From Patescibacteria group bacterium (GTDB taxonomy: Bacteria; Patescibacteriota; Minisyncoccia; Phycocordibacterales; XYD1-FULL-46-19), in the NCBI GenBank assembly GCA_030916795.1, contig JAUPVZ010000012.1, forward strand, positions 1 to 5,866: 5,866 nucleotides of DNA. Reading direction: 5' to 3'. This document shows, piece after piece, positions 1 through 5,357 of this stretch. Every line of letters begins with the position of its first letter. Position 1 is the stretch's first letter. Under the pieces are notes generated by a model that saw only the letters and a list, made by a program, of their open reading frames with translations, was not told the origin of the DNA and ran no database searches. The translations under genes and the position numbers were made by a program.

Positions 1-2094
1 GCGATTATTTTTATTGCCTGTGGTATTTTCTTTTTACTGTCTAGCTTGGGCAAAGCGGGTATTGCTGGTAAATATGTTTTTTCTGGTCTGGACTATTTGT
101 TTGGCGCTGGCTTTTTCCTCATCCCTCTTATCTTTGGTGTTATCGGAGTATCGTTCCTAAAAACAGTGCGTCCCAACTTTGTCACCCACCGGCTATTGGG
201 CGGGGGCCTACTATTTATATCTAGCTTGGGTCTGGTCAATGTCGCCCTGGGCAACGAAAAAACCGGTGGGATTATTGGCAAGATTATTTCTTCGCCTCTA
301 CTAAAATTCTTTGATCTATATTCCAGTATTGTTATTTTGGTTACGCTTGCCCTCATCGGATTCTTTATTATGTTTGACACCCGGCTTACCCTGGACCCAA
401 AATTGTTTGGCAAGCGTTTGTGGGGCAAACAAGACAGCGATGAAGACCTGTCTCTAGTCGCGCCCGACAAAGCGGAACGCGAACCACTGATCCACAACGG
501 CAACGACACCGACGATGATGAAAAGAATCCGCCAGTAGTCCCAGCGGTGACAAGTGGTGCTGGTCTCGCTGGTGCTGGTACTGACAGCGGGTTCTTTGCC
601 TCCCTCAAAGGTTTTTCTAGACGAGGCAAAGAATTTACCCCACCGCCACTTACCCTGTTGTCCAAAGATTCGGGCAAGCCAGGTGTCGGCGATATCAAAG
701 CCAATTCTAATATTATAAAGAGAACCTTGGCGAACTTTGGTATCCATGTCGAGATGGACGAGATATCCATTGGGCCATCTATTACCCGCTATGCTCTGAA
801 ACCGGCCGAGGGTGTAAAGCTAGCCAAAATTGTAAACCTGCAAAACGACTTGTCGCTCGCCCTAGCCGCCCACCCTCTACGTATCGAAGCGCCAATCCCC
901 GGCAAATCTCTGGTGGGCATAGAAATACCTAATAGCCAGAAAACAACTGTCGGCCTGGCCTCCATCCTGGGTTCGAAAGAATTTTCTAGCTCTGGCCACC
1001 CCCTACTAGTCGGTCTCGGCCGAGGTATTTCTGGTATGGCCCAATTTGCCAATGTCGCCAAAGCCCCCCACATGCTGATCGCCGGTGCGACCGGCTCTGG
1101 TAAATCGGTAACTATTCATACCCTTATTACCTCGCTTTTGTATCGCAACCCACCAGAAAGATTGCGTTTTATTATGATCGACCCAAAACGAGTCGAGCTA
1201 ACTCTCTACAACAAAATTCCCCACCTTTTGACACCAGTAATTACCGATGCCAAAAAAGCGATTGTCGCCCTACGCTGGGCCGCTAAAGAAATGGATCGGC
1301 GCTATGATATTTTGGAAAAAGAAGCAGTACGAGATATCCAGTCATATCACACCAATGTTTTAGAGCCGGCCCTGAAAAAAACCAATAGCGAGGAGACCGA
1401 GATTGAGCAAATGCCTTATATTGTGATTATCATCGACGAGTTGGCGGATATTATGTCGTCTTATCCTCGTGAGCTAGAAGCGGCCATTGTCCGCCTGGCC
1501 CAAATGTCTCGGGCCGTGGGTATCCACCTAATGCTCTCGACTCAACGACCTTCAGTCGAGGTCATTACCGGACTAATCAAGGCCAATATTCCTACCCGTA
1601 TTGCCTTGCAGGTCGCCTCGCAAATAGATTCTCGCACCATCCTAGACTCCACCGGTGCCGAAAAACTGCTGGGGGCGGGTGATATGTTGTATCTATCGGG
1701 CGATATGTCTAAGCCGATTCGTCTCCAATCAGCATATATTTCGGAAACTGAGGTTAAAAAAGTTGTAGAATTTATCCGTGAACAATATGCCGATGAATTG
1801 CCTGATGAAATAAGCTTTGACGCCGAAACCCCAAGCGGTGCCCTATTTTCGACCGCTCTAGACAATGACACCGGCGATGATGACGACCTATATGAAGACG
1901 CCCGCCAAGCCGTAATGGAAGCCGGCAAAGCCTCGGCCTCTTATCTACAGAGAAAACTAAAGGTTGGCTACGCTAGGGCCGCTCGCCTACTAGATATGTT
2001 AGAAGAAAGAGGGGTTATCGGCCCCGGCGATGGCGCCAAGCCCCGAGAAGTTTACCGCGAAGGAAACCCTACTACCCCGCCCGATTTAGATTAA
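1..2094 (+). CDS. ftsK: DNA translocase FtsK/SpoIIIE family (5' end missing)
   Basis: This is a membrane-anchored, ATP-driven double-stranded DNA pump that moves chromosomes through the closing septum. The frame is open from base 1, so the gene starts upstream; the TTG at base 46 is an internal Leu codon, not a start. Counting from base 1, 697 residues are visible. The remnant of a first membrane helix (about 1-19) is followed by helices near 32-53, 65-83 and 107-125, matching the four-helix FtsK anchor, so only a few tens of residues are probably missing. A short polar, acidic linker (about 126-213) leads to the motor, which starts near PPPLTLL (214). Walker A GATGSGKS is at 362-369 and Walker B IVIIIDE at 474-480. 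A C-terminal winged-helix gamma domain (about 628-690, with VGYARAARLLDMLEERGVIGP-like residues) is the part that reads KOPS-type orienting DNA motifs in known family members. The gene ends one base before the next start, suggesting co-transcription. Identification is secure. Confidence 0.97.
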   Translation, partial: AIIFIACGIFFLLSSLGKAGIAGKYVFSGLDYLFGAGFFLIPLIFGVIGVSFLKTVRPNFVTHRLLGGGLLFISSLGLVNVALGNEKTGGIIGKIISSPLLKFFDLYSSIVILVTLALIGFFIMFDTRLTLDPKLFGKRLWGKQDSDEDLSLVAPDKAEREPLIHNGNDTDDDEKNPPVVPAVTSGAGLAGAGTDSGFFASLKGFSRRGKEFTPPPLTLLSKDSGKPGVGDIKANSNIIKRTLANFGIHVEMDEISIGPSITRYALKPAEGVKLAKIVNLQNDLSLALAAHPLRIEAPIPGKSLVGIEIPNSQKTTVGLASILGSKEFSSSGHPLLVGLGRGISGMAQFANVAKAPHMLIAGATGSGKSVTIHTLITSLLYRNPPERLRFIMIDPKRVELTLYNKIPHLLTPVITDAKKAIVALRWAAKEMDRRYDILEKEAVRDIQSYHTNVLEPALKKTNSEETEIEQMPYIVIIIDELADIMSSYPRELEAAIVRLAQMSRAVGIHLMLSTQRPSVEVITGLIKANIPTRIALQVASQIDSRTILDSTGAEKLLGAGDMLYLSGDMSKPIRLQSAYISETEVKKVVEFIREQYADELPDEISFDAETPSGALFSTALDNDTGDDDDLYEDARQAVMEAGKASASYLQRKLKVGYARAARLLDMLEERGVIGPGDGAKPREVYREGNPTTPPDLD

Positions 2095-2095
2095 A

Positions 2096-2452
2096 ATGAC
2101 CCCTATGCCTTATAACCGAAGTTATTTCACCCTAGCCACCATGGGCTTGGTTTTGTTGGTGTGTGTTGTCTATGCCGGCTTCAAGATGACCGCGATTGTT
2201 AAGGGGCCCTCAATCGAGGTACTATCCCCCAGCTCGGGAGCAGTTTATAACCAAGAACTGGCGGTTATTAAAGGCAAGGCGGAGAGAATATCTACTATCT
2301 ATATGAATGACCGGCAAATTTTTACCGACAATGAAGGCCGTTTTAGCGAACCTTTGCTCCTATTTGCTGGCTATAATATACTTACCCTCAGAGCAACCGA
2401 TACTTTTGGCCGAAATGTATCCAAGCAAATAAAACTAATTTATCAAGGATAA
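2096..2452 (+). CDS. Small single-pass membrane protein with exported beta-rich domain, function unknown
   Basis: This 118-residue protein has a short N-terminal polar stretch, one hydrophobic helix at about residues 11-29, and then a domain of about 80 residues. The domain reads like alternating beta strands with a compact Ig-like pattern: IEVLSPSSGAVYNQ, VIKGKAE, IYMNDRQIFTDNEGRF, LLLFAGYNILTLRATDTFGR. It resembles the glucodextranase-B-like/Ig-like extracytoplasmic domains seen in many Patescibacteria proteins, but I recall that pattern and have not searched for it. No catalytic residues are evident. The hydrophobic segment has no clear cleavage or lipobox site, so an N-in membrane anchor with the domain outside is the simplest topology. 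The ATG lies one base after the ftsK stop and has no Shine-Dalgarno, so translation may be coupled to ftsK; a second in-frame ATG at 2105 is possible. Its position between ftsK and recA suggests, without proving, a link to the division septum. Confidence 0.85.
   Translation: MTPMPYNRSYFTLATMGLVLLVCVVYAGFKMTAIVKGPSIEVLSPSSGAVYNQELAVIKGKAERISTIYMNDRQIFTDNEGRFSEPLLLFAGYNILTLRATDTFGRNVSKQIKLIYQG
2347..2377 (+). promoter_or_regulatory. Possible internal recA promoter with LexA-like box (speculative)
   Basis: Inside the small membrane-protein gene, a perfect TATAAT hexamer (2372-2377) lies 84 bases before the recA start. Eleven bases before it is CGAAC-CTTT-GCTCC (2347-2360), which matches the Gram-positive LexA box CGAAC-N4-GTTCG at 8 of 10 specified positions and lies where a -35 would be. 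No good -35 hexamer is present. The stretch encodes SEPLLLFAGYNI, part of the domain pattern, so the match may simply reflect coding constraint. Confidence 0.2.
2445..2450 (+). promoter_or_regulatory. Weak Shine-Dalgarno-like AAGGAT before recA
   Basis: AAGGAT ends 11 bases before the recA ATG and overlaps the stop codon of the preceding gene. It is the only purine-rich ribosome-binding candidate I found at any complete start in the window. The spacing is longer than ideal, so its activity is uncertain. Confidence 0.35.
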
Positions 2453-2461
2453 AACAGACCT

Positions 2462-3484
2462 ATGCCAAAAAAACAAGACAAAAAAATTGACCGAGACAAT
2501 GCCAATATTGAAGATACTATTAAATCAATCCAATCGCGTTTTGGTGATGAAGCCATAATGAAACTGGGCGAAAAACCCAAGGTCAATGTAAATGCTATTC
2601 CTAGTGGCTCTTTGGGACTAGACCTAGCCCTCGGGATCGGTGGTGTGCCAAGAGGTCGTATTATAGAAATATTTGGGCCAGAATCTTCGGGCAAAACAAC
2701 GCTCGCTTTGCACATGATTGCCGAAGCCCAAAAACTGGGCGGTATTTGTGCCTTTATAGATGCTGAACATGCCCTGGACCCCGAATATTCAAAAAGATTG
2801 GGAGTCCAAATTGACCAACTATTAATCTCCCAACCAGACTACGGCGAACAAGCGTTAGAGATTGTCGAAAGTCTGATCCGCTCAGGCAAAATAGATATTA
2901 TTGTTGTCGACTCGGTGGCCGCCCTCACTCCAAAAGACGAAATCGAGGGCGATGTAGGTGCCTATCATGTAGGCAAACAAGCCCGTCTAATGTCCCAAGC
3001 TTTGCGCAAGATGACCGCCATTGTGGCCAAGTCTAAAACTGTGGTTATTTTTATCAACCAAATCCGGATGCAAATTGGCGTGATGTTTGGCAATCCAGAA
3101 ACAACCCCCGGCGGCAAGGCCTTAAAATTCTACTCCTCTGTTCGCCTAGATATTCGTCGTATCGCCCAAATCAAAAAAGGTGAAGAAGTGGTCGGCGGTC
3201 GGGTACGGGTCAAGGTGGTAAAAAACAAAGTGGCTGCCCCCTTTAAAACGGCCGAATTTGATGTCCTTTACAACGAAGGTATCTCCCCCGAGGGCGAAAT
3301 GCTTGCTTTGGGTGAAAAATATGATTTAATCGGGAAGTCTGGCGCCTCGTATTCCTACACTACAGATGCCGGAGAAAAAGTGGCCCTGGGCCGTGGCTAT
3401 GATGCCGCCCGCACCTTTCTCCGCGACAATCCAAAACTAAGAACCGAGATCGTCAAAAAAATTAAACATCTGTTAATGAATTAG
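2462..3484 (+). CDS. recA: Recombinase RecA
   Basis: RecA forms ATP-dependent filaments on single-stranded DNA, pairs homologous strands, and in many bacteria triggers LexA cleavage. The 340 residues align with the family from the N-terminal oligomerisation helix onward. Walker A GPESSGKT is at 72-79 (catalytic Lys78), the AEHALDP motif holds the general-base Glu102, and Walker B IIVVD ends at Asp150. DNA-binding loop L1 follows IEG at 161-163 and loop L2 surrounds the FINQIR and [10 protein letters not shown] motifs (197-218). Two differences from E. coli RecA stand out: L1 reads GAYHVG where GDSHMG is usual, so an Ala (167) replaces the Asp at E. coli position 161, and the acidic C-terminal tail is absent, the protein ending at HLLMN. 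Neither suggests loss of function, and all nucleotide-binding residues are intact. The gene begins 9 bases after its upstream neighbour and ends 6 bases before efp. There is no recX next to it. Confidence 0.98.
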   Translation: MPKKQDKKIDRDNANIEDTIKSIQSRFGDEAIMKLGEKPKVNVNAIPSGSLGLDLALGIGGVPRGRIIEIFGPESSGKTTLALHMIAEAQKLGGICAFIDAEHALDPEYSKRLGVQIDQLLISQPDYGEQALEIVESLIRSGKIDIIVVDSVAALTPKDEIEGDVGAYHVGKQARLMSQALRKMTAIVAKSKTVVIFINQIRMQIGVMFGNPETTPGGKALKFYSSVRLDIRRIAQIKKGEEVVGGRVRVKVVKNKVAAPFKTAEFDVLYNEGISPEGEMLALGEKYDLIGKSGASYSYTTDAGEKVALGRGYDAARTFLRDNPKLRTEIVKKIKHLLMN

Positions 3485-3490
3485 TTTTAT

Positions 3491-4051
3491 ATGCTTGAAT
3501 ATAACGAAATCCGCCCCCGGAAATTTATTGTGTGGCAAGACGAACCGTATGAAGTTATAGATTCCCATGTTTTTCGCAAACAACAAAGAAAACCAGTCAA
3601 CCAAACCAAACTTAAAAACTTGATAACCGGCAAAGTGATTGAACAAGCTTTTCACCAAAGTGAAAAAGTGAATGAAGCCGAAATCCCAAGTCGAGAAGTA
3701 AGATTTTTGTACACCAATAAGGGTGAATACTGGTTTTGCGAAAAAGATAACTCCGCCAAACGTTTTGAGCTCCCTGCCAACCTGGTCGCCGATAAAATGA
3801 TTTATGTGCGGCAAAATGATTTGGTCGGAATCTTGTCATTTGATGACCAGCCGATTGGGGTCAGTATCCCGATCAAGGTAAAGCTCAAAGTAAAAGAGGC
3901 AGCCCCAGCGGTCAGGGGTAACACCGCCCAAGGGGCGACCAAACAAATTGTTTTGGAAACTGGAGCGGTGATAAATTCCCCTCTGTTTGTTAACGAAGGT
4001 GATATTGTAGAAATAAACACTGAAACGGGAGAATATGCCAGTCGGATGTAG
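3491..4051 (+). CDS. efp: Elongation factor P with non-canonical tip loop
   Basis: EF-P enters the ribosomal E site and helps form peptide bonds at consecutive prolines. The 186 residues show the three-domain layout at usual length: a KOW-like domain I (about 1-62), an OB-type domain II (about 65-125), and domain III with GNTAQGATK and the family signature NTETGEYASR near the C-terminus. The oddity is in domain I. The loop that reaches the peptidyl-transferase centre, normally PGKG around position 34, reads RKQQRKPV (29-36). Arg33 falls opposite E. coli Lys34, with one residue fewer in the loop, and the Pro-Gly pair is lost. No candidate EF-P modifying enzyme is in the window. I recall similar loops in Parcubacteria EF-P, so this may be a lineage trait. 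Downstream motifs TKLKNLITGKV fit EF-P well, so the family call is secure. The start has no Shine-Dalgarno; it is the last gene of the block and is followed by the shared terminator. Confidence 0.95.
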   Translation: MLEYNEIRPRKFIVWQDEPYEVIDSHVFRKQQRKPVNQTKLKNLITGKVIEQAFHQSEKVNEAEIPSREVRFLYTNKGEYWFCEKDNSAKRFELPANLVADKMIYVRQNDLVGILSFDDQPIGVSIPIKVKLKVKEAAPAVRGNTAQGATKQIVLETGAVINSPLFVNEGDIVEINTETGEYASRM

Positions 4052-4068
4052 AGAAATAGTGTAGAATA

Positions 4069-4107
4069 GAAAATACCCGCCAGCGCTGCGCGCTGGCGGG
4101 TATTTTC
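4069..4107. terminator. Bidirectional intrinsic terminator between convergent blocks
   Basis: A perfect inverted repeat has 17-base arms (4069-4085 and 4091-4107) around a five-base loop CTGCG, and C4086-G4090 can add an eighteenth pair. The core (CCCGCCAGCG with its complement) is GC-rich, and the outer arms are GAAAA and TTTTC. On the + strand the stem runs into a T-rich tract (TTTTCTTTGGTCTTTTCT), ending efp transcription. On the - strand the complementary outer arm gives TTTTC followed by TATTCTAC, a weaker tract that can end rpsR transcription. It sits 17 bases after the efp stop and 24 bases from the rpsR stop, as expected for a shared terminator. Confidence 0.93.
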
Positions 4108-4131
4108 TTTGGTCTTTTCTAACAAGCCCCT

Positions 4132-4341
4132 CTAACCCATTACAAACGGCAACAGCGCCATAAAGCGAGCTCGTTTGATAGCGGTCGATAGTTTGCGTTG
4201 ATGCAGCGAACAAACAGCCGACTTCTTGTGCTTGATAATACGAGCGTGTCCGTCTAGAAAAAGCTTTAGACTTTCGATATCTTTATAATCAATTTCTCTG
4301 GTATTAGCCAAACAAAAATGACATTGTTTTTTGGTATCCAT
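4132..4341 (-). CDS. rpsR: 30S ribosomal protein S18 (bS18)
   Basis: S18 binds with S6 on the platform of the 30S subunit. The 69 residues contain the family core EIDYKDIESLKLFL and the basic C-terminal helix LSTAIKRARFMALLPFV, and the length is close to the usual 70-80. Cys7 and Cys10 (CHFC) together with Cys44 and His47 (CSLH) form a CxxC...CxxH set suitable for a zinc site, that is, the C+ type of S18, whereas many bacteria have lost these cysteines. The ATG at the right end is the only sensible start, just before MDTKKQCHFC. There is no Shine-Dalgarno; the 13-base gap from ssb is A/T-rich (TTAAGTAAAATAT). It is the last gene of the rpsF-ssb-rpsR unit, which fits the stoichiometric need for S6 and S18. 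Confidence 0.95.
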   Translation of the reverse strand: MDTKKQCHFCLANTREIDYKDIESLKLFLDGHARIIKHKKSAVCSLHQRKLSTAIKRARFMALLPFVMG

Positions 4342-4354
4342 ATATTTTACTTAA

Positions 4355-4804
4355 TTAAAAAGGTATATCTTCCGGATTAATCTCTTCGTCGGGATAGTCG
4401 ATGGTGTCCATCTCTGGCTTAGCATCACCCGACGCTGGCGCCGTCGCCCCCGCTTGGCTGTAGCCACTATCACCGGTTGGCCGGTTGCCAAACTGGACTC
4501 GGTCAGCAATAATTTCTGTTCGATATTTTTTGCTACCGTCTGGGGCATCCCAGCTTCTGGTCTGCATTCGACCCTCAACCAAAACCGAGCTTCCCTTTCT
4601 TAAATATTGGGCACAGTTTCTAGCTTGAGGTCCAAACACTACCACATTATGGTATTGGGTGTCCTCTTGTTTAGCTCCATTTTTATCTTTCCAGACACGG
4701 TTAGTAGCGACACTAAAACTGGTAACCGCTGCTCCCGATGGCAACTGTCGCTCCTCAGGATCACGGGTCAAATTTCCAATAATTATTGCTTTGTTTAGAT
4801 ACAT
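4355..4804 (-). CDS. ssb: Single-stranded DNA-binding protein
   Basis: SSB coats exposed single strands during replication and repair and recruits partner enzymes through its C-terminal tip. Residues 1 to about 107 form the OB-fold: MYLNKAIIIGNLTRDPE at the start, aromatic DNA-stacking positions Trp38, Phe57 and Trp85 matching E. coli Trp40, Phe60 and Trp88, and YLRKGSSVLVEG in the middle. Position 54 of E. coli (Trp) is a Tyr here (Tyr51). A short linker of Gly, Ala, Ser and Pro (about 108-133) leads to the acidic tip EEINPEDIPF, which keeps the terminal DIPF needed for partner binding. At 149 residues it is a normal, slightly short, bacterial SSB. It starts 6 bases after rpsF without a Shine-Dalgarno, so it is probably co-transcribed. 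RecA, its functional partner, is encoded on the opposite block about 870 bases away. Confidence 0.97.
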   Translation of the reverse strand: MYLNKAIIIGNLTRDPEERQLPSGAAVTSFSVATNRVWKDKNGAKQEDTQYHNVVVFGPQARNCAQYLRKGSSVLVEGRMQTRSWDAPDGSKKYRTEIIADRVQFGNRPTGDSGYSQAGATAPASGDAKPEMDTIDYPDEEINPEDIPF

Positions 4805-4810
4805 AGTATT

Positions 4811-5308
4811 TTAAGAAACTAATAGGTCATCAATTTCTTTATCAATAGCCACTTCGTCTGTTTCGGCCTTGGCAACGACTGGGGCAACTTCTGGCTCGCT
4901 CTCGACTTCGGTTGCTGGTACAAATGGAACAACCGGCTTTATCTTGGTGTAAGCGCCTTTGGGTGCTTCGATCAATAAGTGGCGGACAATCATATCCGAT
5001 TTACGCCAAACCAAATTCATCGCCTCGATAGCATCAGGGGTCGCCTCAAACTTAATCGCCCCAAAAAATGCTTCATTGAAAACACTATACTTGTTGTTTA
5101 TCATCTTGCGGATAGAATAAGCCAAGCGTCGAACAAGTGGAGACAGCTCGCTTATTACTTGCCCACCATTCTTTTCGATGACAGCTACTAGCTCTTTTTT
5201 CACCGTATTATCCTTTTCGGCATCAGCCACAAAGGGTACCAACAGATAACCTACTTCATAGGTTTTTGGGTCTTTATTATTCAAATCAATCATTTGTTTA
5301 TCACTCAT
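4811..5308 (-). CDS. rpsF: 30S ribosomal protein S6 (bS6) with N- and C-terminal extensions
   Basis: S6 pairs with S18 on the 30S platform. The core, about residues 15-114, shows the family pattern: KTYEVGYLLVP at the first strand, GGQVISELSPLVRRLAYSI in the middle, and a final strand IVRHLLIEAP. At 165 residues it is longer than the usual 95-135. About 14 polar residues precede the core, and about 50 residues follow it, rich in Pro, Val, Ala and Glu and ending in an acidic helix-like DEVAIDKEIDDLLVS. The tail looks disordered; a Glu-rich S6 tail is known in E. coli, where it is post-translationally lengthened, but no such processing can be inferred here. The first ATG is chosen because of the promoter spacing; the Met at residue 6 is an alternative. 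The start has no Shine-Dalgarno and the predicted leader is only about 12-15 bases, which leaves no room for the known S6:S18-binding autoregulatory leader. Confidence 0.94.
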   Translation of the reverse strand: MSDKQMIDLNNKDPKTYEVGYLLVPFVADAEKDNTVKKELVAVIEKNGGQVISELSPLVRRLAYSIRKMINNKYSVFNEAFFGAIKFEATPDAIEAMNLVWRKSDMIVRHLLIEAPKGAYTKIKPVVPFVPATEVESEPEVAPVVAKAETDEVAIDKEIDDLLVS

Positions 5309-5318
5309 AATTTACTAT

Positions 5319-5334
5319 TAGTATGGCTATACTA
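5319..5334. repeat. Short inverted repeat over the rpsF -10 region
   Basis: TAGTAT and ATACTA flank the four bases GGCT. One arm is exactly the -10 hexamer of the predicted rpsF promoter and the other lies around the expected transcription start, 10 bases before the ATG. It could be a regulator site or a weak hairpin at the very start of the message. It is short and A/T-rich, so chance is a real possibility. Confidence 0.35.
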
Positions 5335-5357
5335 CCAGAAACTTTTCTTAATGTCAA
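5329..5357 (-). promoter_or_regulatory. Sigma-70-type promoter for rpsF-ssb-rpsR
   Basis: On the - strand a perfect -35 TTGACA (5357-5352) is followed by a 17-base spacer ending in TGG and then the -10 TAGTAT (5334-5329), giving an extended -10 (TGn) as well. The TGA stop codon of tatD lies inside the -35 hexamer. Transcription should start near 5320-5323, leaving about 12-15 bases before the rpsF ATG. Ideal spacing and position directly before the ribosomal protein gene make this the best-supported promoter in the window. Confidence 0.7.

Noticed and set aside
46..48. TTG as the start of ftsK
   Set aside because: The frame is open to base 1 and the upstream codons encode the hydrophobic first membrane helix, so the gene simply enters from outside the window.
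93..770. A 225-codon open frame antisense to ftsK
   Set aside because: It runs opposite the membrane anchor and linker of a well-conserved gene, has no family resemblance and looks like low-complexity shadow coding.
3473..3839. Open frames antisense to efp
   Set aside because: They overlap the conserved EF-P domains I and II completely, have no recognisable family and no supporting start context.
4052..4131. A small RNA or riboswitch in the gap between efp and rpsR
   Set aside because: The only structure is the terminator hairpin; the remaining short flanks hold nothing else that I can support.
4607..4798. A 63-codon open frame on the + strand opposite ssb
   Set aside because: It is antisense to the conserved OB-fold of SSB, and the similar frame at 4979-5191 is likewise antisense to rpsF; both look like shadows.
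5348..5356. Possible recoding of TGA as glycine (code 25 of Gracilibacteria/SR1), since the tatD TGA is followed by CAT and then TAA
   Set aside because: No in-frame TGA occurs within any of the conserved genes even though they are rich in glycine, and TatD ends at a normal length at the TGA, so TGA is best read as a stop.
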